A stretch of DNA of 64,000 nt, taken from NCBI RefSeq assembly GCF_000758585.1, contig NZ_CP009281.1, positions 3,844,001 to 3,908,000 of the forward strand. Reading direction: 5' to 3'. Each line of letters starts with the position of its first letter. Position 1 is the stretch's first letter. A model generated the notes under the pieces. That model did not search any database, had not been told where the DNA came from, and saw only the letters and a program-made list of their open reading frames with translations. Below, in pieces: positions 52,240 to 61,566 of this stretch. The translations under genes and the position numbers were made by a program. Origin of the DNA: Paenibacillus sp. FSL R5-0345 (GTDB lineage Bacteria > Bacillota > Bacilli > Paenibacillales > Paenibacillaceae).

Positions 52240-53679
52240 ATGCGTTCAGTGATTATTGCAGATGATGAGAAGTGGATTGTAGAAGGAATTAAAGCAGGAG
52301 TGAATTGGAAGAAATACGGCTTTGAAGTGATCGACGATGCCGAAAACGGGCAAGAAGCCCTTCAATTAATTCAATCGCTTCGCCCCACCCTTGTTCTAAC
52401 AGATATTAAGATGCCTGTAATGAATGGATTAGAGCTCATACAACGTGGCAAGGCTGTTGCGCCCGATACCATCTTTATCGTACTCAGCGGACATGCAGAG
52501 TTCGCTTATGCTCAGAAAGCGATGAATTATGGCACTTTCGGATACTGCCTGAAACCTTTTGAAATCGAAGAAATTGAAGGCATGCTTAACCGAATAGCCC
52601 AGCAACACGAATCGAAGGCAGTTAAAGAAAATCCTGTCCACGTCTTCGAACTGTATGAAGCGGTTTGTTCCGGAGATCTTGAACGGATTAGCTTATGGTT
52701 GGATGAGAAGAGAATACCTTTGTCAATCGATACGCCTCATATCCCTATTGTTATCCAAGGATTAAGTTCACCAGTAGAAGTCGGGCAGTTCTCTTCCCTG
52801 GTCTTCCCGATGAGCCGCCGTCGGTATGGCTATTTGTTAGAAGAGGGCCAATACGAAGTTTTCCTCCGGGGTCTTGAACAAACTGAGGTTGTACAAGAGT
52901 GCGGAGTCGGGATCGGTCCTCCTATTTCGGATATACACCAATTGGATGCGGCTTTAGAATCCGCTTCTCACGCTGCATTCAGTATGTTCGCGACGGGAAT
53001 GCCTGGATGTTATCATGTGAATCAGCAACAAGAATGGCTGATCGACGAGAAGCTTAAAGAGATTTCCCGGATTATTCATAGTAAAGACCGGCTCGGATTT
53101 ATAGCAGCCATGGAATCGATAAAGAAGTTATTCAAAGAGGGAACGTTCACCATTAAAGAAGCCTATTTGCTCTACACCTCGATCCTGTACTTATTTCCTC
53201 GGGAAGGGACTCGGGTTAACGGTCGTTTTTTTGAGGGGTATGAACAGCTCTATTATCGCTACGGCACGGCTGAAGCCATGATCGATGATCTGATTCTTAT
53301 GACGCTTGATATTTTTATGAACAGAAACGAAACTGATATTTCACGAATTTCCAATAGCAAAGTCAAAGAAATTATGTTATATATCCGCAACCATTTTAAT
53401 CAAGAAATTTCCATCCAGCATTTAGCCAATCAGTTTTTTTTAAGTCCAAATTACTTATGCCAATTATTCAAAAAAGAGGTCGGCGAGACCATCATCGAAC
53501 ATATTAGTCGTTTACGGATTGAATACGCTTGTAAAATGCTGGTTGAAACCGATCTTTCCATATACCAAATCGGTGAGAAATGCGGTTTCCAGGATTATTT
53601 CTACTTCACACGGATTTTTAAGCGGCATATCAAAATGACACCAACGCAATATAGGGAAGAAAACAATGAAGACATTTAA
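52240..53679 (+). CDS. Response regulator, YesN type (AraC output)
   Basis: A 479-residue regulator. Receiver domain (1-125) with phospho-acceptor Asp near 55 in VLTDIKMP; middle region of unknown fold; C-terminal AraC double helix-turn-helix (about 380-479) with LANQFFLSPNYLCQLF and IGEKCGFQDYFYFTRIF. Paired with the downstream YesM-like kinase, whose start overlaps by 14 bases. It is divergent from the LplBC/binding-protein operon, so it almost certainly activates sugar import in response to an extracellular ligand. AAAGGGGG precedes the ATG. Confidence 0.9.
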   Translation: MRSVIIADDEKWIVEGIKAGVNWKKYGFEVIDDAENGQEALQLIQSLRPTLVLTDIKMPVMNGLELIQRGKAVAPDTIFIVLSGHAEFAYAQKAMNYGTFGYCLKPFEIEEIEGMLNRIAQQHESKAVKENPVHVFELYEAVCSGDLERISLWLDEKRIPLSIDTPHIPIVIQGLSSPVEVGQFSSLVFPMSRRRYGYLLEEGQYEVFLRGLEQTEVVQECGVGIGPPISDIHQLDAALESASHAAFSMFATGMPGCYHVNQQQEWLIDEKLKEISRIIHSKDRLGFIAAMESIKKLFKEGTFTIKEAYLLYTSILYLFPREGTRVNGRFFEGYEQLYYRYGTAEAMIDDLILMTLDIFMNRNETDISRISNSKVKEIMLYIRNHFNQEISIQHLANQFFLSPNYLCQLFKKEVGETIIEHISRLRIEYACKMLVETDLSIYQIGEKCGFQDYFYFTRIFKRHIKMTPTQYREENNEDI

Positions 53680-55444
53680 GCGACTCTCCATCCGTACTCA
53701 GGTTCTGTTATTCGGGCTGTTTATCGTTGCCATTATCCCAATCATCGTCTCAAAGGTTTATCAATTATCAAGCGAGACTATCATCAATCAGAATACGCAA
53801 TATAATACAGAACTAGTTTCCCTCCTTAAGCAACGGATTTCTGCCAACTATGCCAACGTTTCATCTATGATGATGAATGTAGGGTACGACTCCACCGTCC
53901 AAAAGTTTCTCGTTGAGAATGATAAGCTCCGGGAGTACGACCTCTCACAAAAGGTAGAGGGACTATTGAGTATCGCCCGAAATATGAATACGGATATCCT
54001 GGATATTATTGTTATCGGACCTTCAAACACTCGTATTTCATTAGCGGGAAGAACGAAATATGCTGTTGATCTTATGAAGACTGCCGGGGAGGATGGAATC
54101 GTACATTATCGCGGATACAGTCCTCCTGACAAGGTTATCGACAAGAGAAAGTTACTATTCGGGATGAACATCTTCGCTTCAGGTGACACGTCTTTATATG
54201 GAGAAAAAATCGGCTATATCGCAGTTATTGTAGATATGAAAGCCATTCAAACAGAAATTTCAGAGTACCCTCGTTTGGTTGGAACCAGTTTTTTTATGAT
54301 GGATGATAAAGGGATGATCTACTCTAATAGTGATGAGCCGGAAGATATGCTCCAGCAGTTTCAAAATCGGGCAACGGGAAGTGACGGAGAGTCCATCGTA
54401 GAAACAGTCAACGGAAAAAAATATGCTATTCAATCCTTTCGCCTGCCTGAGATCTCTGGAAAAATCATTACCGCCGTTCCTGTCCATAATTTAATGAAGG
54501 AACTGGAGAAATTAAAGAAGGTCAGCTACGCTTTTCTGGCATTAATCTTGTTGGTCGTTTCTATTCCCTACTCTGTGCTCATGATGAATCTCTTAAGACC
54601 ATTATCTAGGCTTATGCGTTATATGAATCAATTAAAGGGCGGAAGTCTGGGAATATTAAACAATAAGGTGGATTTAAAGGGCTACGCTGAGATTGAAATC
54701 ATCTCTAGACAGTTCAACGATATGACAACACGGATTCATGATTTGACGGACCAATTAATCGATGCGTCCACTCAGCTTTACCAGACTGATCTGGAAAAGC
54801 AACGAGCCGAATACTCGTATTTGCAAAGTCAAATTAATCCCCATTTCTTAAGCAATACTTTAGATACAATCAAAGGCGTTGCAATCGTAAAAGGAAATCG
54901 GGATATCTTCGAGATGACTACCGCCCTAAGCACAATGCTCAAGTACAGTATCAAAGGTAAAGCGGAGGTAACTCTTGGAGAGGAACTGAAGATCGCAGAA
55001 TCTTGTGTAAGGATATATCAAGGCCGTTTCCCGGACAAATTCACATACAAGCTGTTCTGTCCACAGGAATGGTTACATATTCCCGTACCAAAAATGATCC
55101 TTCAACCCATTGTCGAAAATGCACTTGGTCATGGGCTTGAGGCTCAAGGTCAGGGCATCTTGCTGATCACAGTAGAGAAAAGTGCAGCGGGACTGCTTGA
55201 AATCGCTGTAGAAGATAATGGTGTAGGCATCGACCCTGCAAGATTGGAACAACTAACCGAGTTGCTGGCTGGTAAGAACATAGAATCCGGTGATCATATC
55301 GGGCTCCTAAACGTCAACAACCGTCTAAATCTAAAGTACGGTGATCCTTGTGGAGTTCTGCTGTTCAGTAAGGCAGGCAGTGGGACGAAGACCGTTTTGA
55401 GGCTTCCCGGATCTTTGATAGATCAACAAGAAGCCAGAACATAA
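53666..55444 (+). CDS. Sensor histidine kinase, YesM type
   Basis: A 592-residue membrane kinase. It has membrane helices at about 13-32 and 290-312 enclosing an extracellular Cache-like sensor (about 35-285), HAMP linker (about 312-365), a His_kinase segment with phospho-acceptor His393 in QINPHFLSNTL, and a HATPase (about 470-585) with VENALGHGLE and VEDNGVGI. It senses a sugar or binding-protein state outside and phosphorylates the YesN-like regulator. Its start overlaps that gene by 14 bases, indicating coupled translation. A strong terminator follows. Confidence 0.9.
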   Translation: MKTFKRLSIRTQVLLFGLFIVAIIPIIVSKVYQLSSETIINQNTQYNTELVSLLKQRISANYANVSSMMMNVGYDSTVQKFLVENDKLREYDLSQKVEGLLSIARNMNTDILDIIVIGPSNTRISLAGRTKYAVDLMKTAGEDGIVHYRGYSPPDKVIDKRKLLFGMNIFASGDTSLYGEKIGYIAVIVDMKAIQTEISEYPRLVGTSFFMMDDKGMIYSNSDEPEDMLQQFQNRATGSDGESIVETVNGKKYAIQSFRLPEISGKIITAVPVHNLMKELEKLKKVSYAFLALILLVVSIPYSVLMMNLLRPLSRLMRYMNQLKGGSLGILNNKVDLKGYAEIEIISRQFNDMTTRIHDLTDQLIDASTQLYQTDLEKQRAEYSYLQSQINPHFLSNTLDTIKGVAIVKGNRDIFEMTTALSTMLKYSIKGKAEVTLGEELKIAESCVRIYQGRFPDKFTYKLFCPQEWLHIPVPKMILQPIVENALGHGLEAQGQGILLITVEKSAAGLLEIAVEDNGVGIDPARLEQLTELLAGKNIESGDHIGLLNVNNRLNLKYGDPCGVLLFSKAGSGTKTVLRLPGSLIDQQEART

Positions 55445-55445
55445 A

Positions 55446-55480
55446 TATGGAGGTTGCCCCTAGATGGGCAACCTCCATTT
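55446..55480. terminator. Terminator after YesM-like gene
   Basis: GGAGGTTGCCC and GGGCAACCTCC pair perfectly around a six-base loop, followed by ATTTCAT. It lies between the kinase gene and the convergent sulfatase gene. Confidence 0.82.
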
Positions 55481-55517
55481 CATATGTTTTTAGTTCGCCG
55501 CTTTCACTAGGTTATCG

Positions 55518-56915
55518 CTAAGCATCCTGTGAAGATATGTTCACATACTCTTTCGCATGATAGGGTCCGCCTTCTTTAAGTACCGTCCATAATGGATCAA
55601 TATCACAATCCATGGAACCCATCATGTTGTCATGCCATTCATTCAATAGATAGACGGCATTCATACAGATGTCTTTACGCACTTCAGCGAGATTATGTTG
55701 TTCGTAAGGATCGTCCTTCAAATCAAACAACATTTCTTTCGGGAATCCATGGTGTCCGTCATGATAGGTTCGTATATATAACCAATCCGCAAATCGGACG
55801 CTGCGTTGGCACACATGTGCACATTGTGAGATTACGAGATAGTCACGCCCTCCCAAATGTCCCTCCAGAATGGCACCTGCATAACTTTCTCCATCCCATG
55901 AAGGAGCCTTTTTCAAATTCAAAAGGCTTGCTAATGTGGGTCCAAGATCAAGGTGATAATGTAGCCCATCCTCCACGATTCCCTTCTTGCCCCCTGGCCA
56001 GCGAACTATCATCGGAATGCGGCAAGTCGCCTGATCTGCCGTGCTGTGCTCAGAGTAAATCCCTAACTCACCCAGGCTCTCACCGTGATCCGCAGAGATT
56101 ATGATAGCCGTATCTTCCATCACGCCAAGTGCGCTCAGCTTGGAGAAGACTTTTCCGAGATGCTCATCCAGATACTTGACTCCAGCATCATAGTTGTCGA
56201 AGATAACACGGAGGTCCTCATGATTCACTATTTCCTGATTATGCCTGAAATGCTGATAATAATGCGATTTAGCGAGCGCATTCATATCTTCTATACTGTG
56301 CTGCCCTTTCTTATTTCGGTGAAGCTCAAACACATCTTCAGTGATCCAATCGGGTAAGGGCTCCTTCTCAAACGGATTACCGTAGCTCTCAGGTGTACGA
56401 TAAGGCGTATGAGGATCCCAGAAATTCAGGTGCAGAAACCAATTTTCGGACTCCCCGTTATCCTCAAGCCATTTAAGTGCCACTGGAAGCACCTGCTCTG
56501 CCGTCTCATGCCCCCTTCCACCAACATTGAACACTTCTTGAAATCCGGCATTAAAGGTCCAGGCCGAGTGCCGTTCGGCGAAGGTGCTGATCGATGCGGT
56601 TTTCATGGCCGCTTGCCTTAATATAGCGGGAAGACTCTCCATTCCTAGTCGATCATTGAATTCACGTTTGGGCCCTTCTCTACGCATATCAGCAGCGGTT
56701 CCCCCATGTCCTACAATTCCATTATGAATGCCAAATCTCCCTGACATTAAAGCGGACCGAGACGGCAGACACGGAGCATCTGAACAATAATAGTTGGTAA
56801 AGGTAACCCCTTCTTTAGCGATTAAATCGATATTCGGGGAGGTATTCCGAGGATAGCCATAACATCCCAGATGGTCCGGGCGAAGCGAATCCAAATCCAA
56901 ATATAAGATTCTCAT
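55518..56915 (-). CDS. Type I sulfatase, Cys type (CLPSR)
   Basis: A 465-residue sulfatase of a subgroup different from the other two: the start reads MRILYLDLDSLRPDHLGCYG, as in sulfamidase- or heparan-type enzymes. The formylglycine site is Cys49 in APCLPSRSALMSGR. Metal ligands include Asp9 and the SADHGESLGELG segment near 275. There is no signal peptide. It lies downstream of the AraC and formylglycine-enzyme genes on the same strand, 106 bases from the AraC gene. N-sulfate or O-sulfate specificity cannot be decided. Confidence 0.88.
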   Translation of the reverse strand: MRILYLDLDSLRPDHLGCYGYPRNTSPNIDLIAKEGVTFTNYYCSDAPCLPSRSALMSGRFGIHNGIVGHGGTAADMRREGPKREFNDRLGMESLPAILRQAAMKTASISTFAERHSAWTFNAGFQEVFNVGGRGHETAEQVLPVALKWLEDNGESENWFLHLNFWDPHTPYRTPESYGNPFEKEPLPDWITEDVFELHRNKKGQHSIEDMNALAKSHYYQHFRHNQEIVNHEDLRVIFDNYDAGVKYLDEHLGKVFSKLSALGVMEDTAIIISADHGESLGELGIYSEHSTADQATCRIPMIVRWPGGKKGIVEDGLHYHLDLGPTLASLLNLKKAPSWDGESYAGAILEGHLGGRDYLVISQCAHVCQRSVRFADWLYIRTYHDGHHGFPKEMLFDLKDDPYEQHNLAEVRKDICMNAVYLLNEWHDNMMGSMDCDIDPLWTVLKEGGPYHAKEYVNISSQDA

Positions 56916-57021
56916 GAGTATTTTCCCTACCTTTCCTGTTGCTCGAATGATTACGTTCGATTCGGGCAGCTTAGAATGATCTGCTCATGCTTATAAGAGT
57001 AAATGAATATGGAACACTCCG

Positions 57022-57855
57022 CTATGGAGTGGCGATGTTTGTTTTTGTAAATTCGATACTTTTTCGGTGCTCAGCCGGACCCTTGCCGTATTCGCCACGA
57101 AATACCTTGCTGAAGTGCGAGGCATCATAATAACCACATCTTTGGGAGATATGCTCGATGGTATAATTTGTATATTCCAACATTTGTTTAGCTTGCTGCA
57201 GCCGCAATTTTCGAAGCATTTGCATAGGTGTCAGTTTATATATTTTCTGAAATGCCCGGCTAAAATAAACCGGATTCATATGATAGAGCTTGGAAAGCTC
57301 CTCTCTACTAATCTCCTGATCAAGTCTCTCCTCCATATATTGCAACGCCTCGTTAAAGCGGTCCGTGACATAGGGGTCTCGAGATGAGCGGCGCCCGCCA
57401 AGCTTGGTGCTCTCCATAACTTCATAAAGGAGAAAAAATGCCAATGAACCGACCTGAACATTTCTGAAATCCTCTTCCTCCTGCAGCCACAAGCTTCGCA
57501 GCTCGTCAAACCTTCGCTCATATTCGCTTCGATCCCGGACCCGAATCACCTTGCCTAGAGGGAATAACTTAAAGAAATCATCTCCGTCTTTAACTTTAGC
57601 GTTAATATTAAACAGATAATGTACACCATCCGTTTTGGAGATCACATTAAAAGGTTCATTAGGACGGTGGATCATCACGTCTCCAGCAGAAGCAACATAA
57701 TCACCCTCGGAGGATGTCGTCAATACCTCACCTTTTTGGATATAAGAGACGGTATAACAAGACTGGACGTAATCGAATAAGACCCGCTTCTGATATTGAA
57801 TTTTTATGACGTCCAGCACGGTGATCTCAAACTGACTATGAATGATAGAGGACAA
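57022..57855 (-). CDS. AraC family transcriptional regulator
   Basis: A 277-residue regulator with an N-terminal cupin sensor (about 15-100; GDVMIHRPNEPFNV) and C-terminal AraC helix-turn-helix pair (about 175-270; LSKLYHMNPVYFSRAF and ISQRCGYYDASHFSKVF). TTG start 57855 is seven bases after AAGGAGG. It sits 39 bases after the formylglycine-enzyme gene and before the third sulfatase, so it probably regulates the sulfatase cluster. Confidence 0.88.
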   Translation of the reverse strand: MSSIIHSQFEITVLDVIKIQYQKRVLFDYVQSCYTVSYIQKGEVLTTSSEGDYVASAGDVMIHRPNEPFNVISKTDGVHYLFNINAKVKDGDDFFKLFPLGKVIRVRDRSEYERRFDELRSLWLQEEEDFRNVQVGSLAFFLLYEVMESTKLGGRRSSRDPYVTDRFNEALQYMEERLDQEISREELSKLYHMNPVYFSRAFQKIYKLTPMQMLRKLRLQQAKQMLEYTNYTIEHISQRCGYYDASHFSKVFRGEYGKGPAEHRKSIEFTKTNIATP

Positions 57856-57894
57856 AGAAGTTCCTCCTTCTAATGTAGTAGTCTTTATGTATTC

Positions 57895-58872
57895 TCAACC
57901 TGTAAAATCAGCCGCACATCGAAAGCCAATATTCCCTGCTGAGCTGTCTGGTGTATTTTTGCTTCTGGCTGCCACCCGATAACGGTTACAATAAGATTTA
58001 TGGCACAAATACGATCCTCCTCGCATCGACCTTGCTACACCGCTTACCGGGCCTCTCGGATTCACAGATTCGGAAGACAAATGATAGTCCGGCGTAAACC
58101 AATCCTCGCACCATTCCCACGCATTTCCTGACATATTATAAAGACCATATCCGTTAGGTTGATAGGACTTCACCGGTGCCGTACCTGCATAACCGTCGCT
58201 GGCATGATTTTTATCGGGGAACTTTCCTTGCCAAATATTGCAGCGATGCTCTCCACCCGGTTTTAATTCGTCACCCCAAGGATAACGTTTCTGAACCAGA
58301 CCTCCTCTTGCGGCATACTCCCACTCCGCTTCCGTAGGAAGACGTTTGCCGGCCCAGCGACAATACGCATCCGCATCATTCCATGATATATGAATTGCAG
58401 GATGATCAAGGCGTTCGTCTACATGCGAATCCGGGCCTTCCGGATGGCTCCAATCCGCTCCGTCTACCACCCACCACCAGGGGGTTTGAGTCGCCACTTG
58501 GGTTACCTTTTCCCCTGTCTCTTTGGAAACAAAAGAATGAAACACGTAAGACCATCCAAAACGTTCCGCATCTGTAACGTAGTTTGTTTCCTTGATAAAT
58601 AAAGCAAACTGTTTATTCGTAACTGCCGTTGCATCGATCAAAAAGGTAGATAAGGTAACATTCCTTGCTGGCCCTTCTCCATCTGCCGGAAAACCTTCTT
58701 TGTCATCCGTCCCCATAAGAAAAGTACCTCCTGGAATAAGGATCATGTCCGATAAATCTTTATCCTCTTCTAGTCCTTGGACCGTTGTGTACTCCTTACA
58801 AATATCGACGGACCCTTGTTTCTCAATTTGATTTCTACTAGCTGAACAGCAAGCCCGTATATTCTCTGACAT
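57895..58872 (-). CDS. Formylglycine-generating enzyme (SUMF1 family)
   Basis: A 325-residue copper/oxygen-dependent enzyme that converts the Cys of sulfatase C-x-P-x-R motifs into formylglycine. Catalytic Cys290 and Cys295 stand in GGSYLCHKSYCNRYR, and NTPDSSAGNIGFRCA follows, matching Streptomyces coelicolor and human enzymes. WNDADAYCRWAGKRLPTEAEWEYAARGG is the family core. It is cytoplasmic, like its three likely clients. The N-terminus contains CCSASR (residues 8-13), itself resembling a sulfatase motif. GGAGG precedes the ATG. It lies 36 bases behind a CHR transporter gene and is probably in that operon. Confidence 0.94.
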   Translation of the reverse strand: MSENIRACCSASRNQIEKQGSVDICKEYTTVQGLEEDKDLSDMILIPGGTFLMGTDDKEGFPADGEGPARNVTLSTFLIDATAVTNKQFALFIKETNYVTDAERFGWSYVFHSFVSKETGEKVTQVATQTPWWWVVDGADWSHPEGPDSHVDERLDHPAIHISWNDADAYCRWAGKRLPTEAEWEYAARGGLVQKRYPWGDELKPGGEHRCNIWQGKFPDKNHASDGYAGTAPVKSYQPNGYGLYNMSGNAWEWCEDWFTPDYHLSSESVNPRGPVSGVARSMRGGSYLCHKSYCNRYRVAARSKNTPDSSAGNIGFRCAADFTG

Positions 58873-58908
58873 GTACTTACCTCCAATCTGGGATTGTCGC
58901 GGCTCTAT

Positions 58909-59442
58909 CTAAAAAAAGGCTACACCAACAATACCAGAGGCAACAATAATGGTGAGCGGATGCAGCTTATATTTCATTAAACCATAAAGTGCAGCGAATA
59001 CAATGATCAACGTACCAATGGTCTGCCAACTAATAAAAGCATGTTCCACGCTATTTAAGCCAAACCGAATCGCAGCATAAGCAATCAAGCCTGTAATCAC
59101 TGGACGTAAACCATAGAATAACGTTTTAATCCATTGACTGTCTCTCACCCGATAAAAGAAGATGGAAATAACAATGATGATGATTAATGAAGGTAGAACC
59201 ATGCCTAATGTGGATACAATCGCTCCTTCAATTCCAGCTACACGATATCCAATCAAGGTGGCACTGTTAGTTGCAACAGGGCCTGGTGACATCCCTGCGA
59301 TGGAAACTACCTCTTGAAATTCCCTTTCGGATAACCAGCCGCCAGCCATAGCTTCATGCTGAATCATCGGAATGATGGCGTACCCTCCACCAAAGGAGAG
59401 CAGTCCAATTTTAATAAAAATAAAAAATAAATTCCAAATCAC
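58909..59442 (-). CDS. CHR-family transporter half, second of pair
   Basis: A 177-residue membrane protein with one CHR domain: the N-terminal GLLSFGGGYAIIPMIQHE and SPGPVATNSATLIGYR segments are diagnostic. CHR proteins carry chromate (and possibly sulfate) across the membrane, and split forms work as pairs of antiparallel halves. Start is GTG 59442 after GGGGG, 11 bases after the partner's stop. The formylglycine-enzyme gene follows 36 bases later, an unusual partner that suggests sulfate rather than chromate handling. Confidence 0.9.
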   Translation of the reverse strand: MIWNLFFIFIKIGLLSFGGGYAIIPMIQHEAMAGGWLSEREFQEVVSIAGMSPGPVATNSATLIGYRVAGIEGAIVSTLGMVLPSLIIIIVISIFFYRVRDSQWIKTLFYGLRPVITGLIAYAAIRFGLNSVEHAFISWQTIGTLIIVFAALYGLMKYKLHPLTIIVASGIVGVAFF

Positions 59443-59453
59443 ATCGCATCCCC

Positions 59454-60116
59454 CTAGATGTAATACTCCGGATAATTCGACTCTTCATCAGAATCATTCA
59501 AGGACTCCTTCTCCGTCCGAACCTGCAGCCCTAAGAGCTGTTTGATTGGTAAATAGACAAACCCGATAATTAATCCAATTGCGATCACGTAAATGGGATT
59601 GATTCCGAAAACTAATAAAACGACCGGTATAACTATCGCTGTAACAGCTGTAGTCTTGTCAAATATAGCGTTCTTGGCCATTCGATATGCAGCTACTAGG
59701 ATCAAGGCAATAACAGCACCATGAATCCCCTTCATAGCGGCAATAACTTTTGGTTGATCGGCCAGTTGTGAGTATACAGCACTAAGCAAACAAACAATGA
59801 TAAAGGTTGGAATCGTAATCCCTGCGATTGCAGCAATTGCACCTTTCACACCAGCAAGACGATAACCAATGAATGCCGCTGCATTTACACCTACACCACC
59901 TGGCGCAGCGCCAGCTAGAGATAGAATTTCATCCATCTCCTCTTCACCCAACCATTTCCGTTTAGCGGAAATTTCCCGTTCGATCATGGGGATCATTGCA
60001 TAACCGCCCCCAAAAGTTACGGGACCGATTCGAACAAATACCCAAAACAACTGGAACAGTAAACTTACCCTGAGGTCTGTATTCGTCATCACATTTGTTT
60101 TCATAGTTGTTCTCAT
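59454..60116 (-). CDS. CHR-family transporter half, first of pair
   Basis: A 220-residue CHR-domain membrane protein with FVRIGPVTFGGGYAMIPMIERE and GAAPGGVGVNAAAFIGYR signatures, plus a charged cytoplasmic tail. It pairs with the shorter half downstream. The frame opens at GTG 60125, directly abutting AAGG, while ATG 60116 has AAGGGTGG at correct distance and is preferred. It is first gene of a transcript that continues into the second half and the formylglycine-generating enzyme. Confidence 0.88.
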   Translation of the reverse strand: MRTTMKTNVMTNTDLRVSLLFQLFWVFVRIGPVTFGGGYAMIPMIEREISAKRKWLGEEEMDEILSLAGAAPGGVGVNAAAFIGYRLAGVKGAIAAIAGITIPTFIIVCLLSAVYSQLADQPKVIAAMKGIHGAVIALILVAAYRMAKNAIFDKTTAVTAIVIPVVLLVFGINPIYVIAIGLIIGFVYLPIKQLLGLQVRTEKESLNDSDEESNYPEYYI

Positions 60117-60149
60117 GAACTCCACCCTTATATATTCTGTAGTAATTTC

Positions 60150-60158
60150 ATTATAACA
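60150..60158 (-). promoter_or_regulatory. Extended -10 promoter of CHR operon
   Basis: Minus-strand TG-T-TATAAT lies 34 bases upstream of the first CHR gene. The upstream dyad TTCC-ATTTTG-GGAA may be an operator. The ROK gene is divergent, so the region may be controlled by it. Confidence 0.5.
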
Positions 60159-60302
60159 CTTTTTCCCAAAATGGAATTAAGTTTTTTGAACGGTAAAATA
60201 CAATCTATGGTTTATGAGTTATACTATATTAATGTTAATAAATACAAACTTTATTAAAAACGATCTTACTAGTTCATCCTATATATAGCTTGGAGGTATA
60301 TC

Positions 60303-61502
60303 GTGGAAAAGCGCTCGACACACATTCCATCCCCAAAGAAACTCCTATATGACCGAATCGCCGAACAAGGTACTGTTTCCAAGTTGGACCTTCTACAAAC
60401 ATTTTCACTGACCAAAAGCACAATGACTCGAATATTGGATGAAATGACGGAGGAAGGCTTGCTGATAGAATGCGGATTTGGGGAATCTAGCGGAGGAAGA
60501 AGACCTATTTTATACCAGATCAATCCTTCCTACGGTTACATTATCGGTTTAGAGATTTCCAGATTGTATTCTTCGCTTGGTTTATTTGATATGCAAATGA
60601 ACCCAAAATCAATTGTTCATTGGAGAATGGATCAGGCATTCACACCTGAAAGATTTTTGGATCATGTAAGTAATCAAATACGCGCTTTCCTCAGGGATCA
60701 TCAGTTAGTGGACAGTCAAATCATAGGGATAGGAATAGGGGCTGTGGGGCCACTTGACCGCGAAAATGGCTTGATCCTAAAACCGCTACACTTCCCTTCT
60801 CCAGGCTGGAACAATCTTCCGATTTGCAAGCTGGTAAAGGAACGGACAGGCTTCAAAGCTTTCTTGGACAACGGTGCCAATTCCGCACTGCTTGGGGAAC
60901 GATGGTCAATTCGTCATACTAATATTCAACATATGCTTTATGTACATGCTGGAGCAGGACTCCGCTATGCGATGATGTCGCATGGAAGTATTGTTCATGG
61001 CACAATGGATATGGAAGATGCAATTGGTCAAATGATCATTCAGACTGACGGCCCCCGATTAAATAATGATGGGAACTACGGAGCTCTGGAAGCATTTGTA
61101 TCCGTCCAGGCGCTGGAACAAAGTGCACGCTCGGAGGCGAGCATGGACAATGACCTGATCCTCCAAAGATATAAAGTTTCGCCAGAGAAGCTGACTTATG
61201 ATGTTCTTGTACAAGCCTTTAGAGATGGTAATCCACACGCACGTGAATTATTTACGCAAGCCGCCATTCACTTCGGTATTGGCCTCGCTAATGTCATCAA
61301 TTTATTTCATCCTGAGACCATCATTCTAGGTGGTGCGCTCATCCACTCTCACGATTTGTTCTTCCAAACGGCAGTGGAGGTAGCCCAGAGAAACACTTAT
61401 CGTTATCCTGAATACCAACCTCAATTTTCTCTAGGTACATTAAAAGAAGAAGCTGTGGTGACCGGTGCGGCTATAATGGTGAGAAATCACATGGTTCTCT
61501 AG
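60303..61502 (+). CDS. ROK family transcriptional repressor without zinc motif
   Basis: A 399-residue NagC/XylR-type regulator. N-terminal winged helix (about 10-70; KLDLLQTFSLTKSTMTRILDEM) and ROK sugar-kinase fold (GIGIGAVGPLDRENG near 140). The usual zinc motif CxCGxxGCxE is replaced by NNDGNYGALE near 254, and the preceding GEIGH by DAIGQ, so the structural zinc site is lost. Start GTG 60303 follows GGAGG. It is divergent from the CHR/formylglycine-enzyme operon and convergent with the maturase. It likely responds to a hexose or amino sugar. Confidence 0.87.
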   Translation: MEKRSTHIPSPKKLLYDRIAEQGTVSKLDLLQTFSLTKSTMTRILDEMTEEGLLIECGFGESSGGRRPILYQINPSYGYIIGLEISRLYSSLGLFDMQMNPKSIVHWRMDQAFTPERFLDHVSNQIRAFLRDHQLVDSQIIGIGIGAVGPLDRENGLILKPLHFPSPGWNNLPICKLVKERTGFKAFLDNGANSALLGERWSIRHTNIQHMLYVHAGAGLRYAMMSHGSIVHGTMDMEDAIGQMIIQTDGPRLNNDGNYGALEAFVSVQALEQSARSEASMDNDLILQRYKVSPEKLTYDVLVQAFRDGNPHARELFTQAAIHFGIGLANVINLFHPETIILGGALIHSHDLFFQTAVEVAQRNTYRYPEYQPQFSLGTLKEEAVVTGAAIMVRNHMVL

Positions 61503-61507
61503 CAACA

Positions 61508-61557
61508 TAAAAAGGCCGTCCCACAACCATTTGCATGATTGTTGGGATGGCCTTTTT
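61508..61557. terminator. Bidirectional terminator
   Basis: AAAAAGGCCGTCCCA and TGGGATGGCCTTTTT pair (one mismatch) between the ROK and maturase genes, with A and T tails for both directions. Confidence 0.88.
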
Positions 61558-61566
61558 GAATCTGAC

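Noticed and set aside
58909..60116. Simple chromate-resistance operon
   Set aside because: No chrB-like regulator or other metal-resistance gene is nearby, and the formylglycine enzyme follows closely, so sulfate handling is an equally good reading. The family call is kept, the substrate left open.
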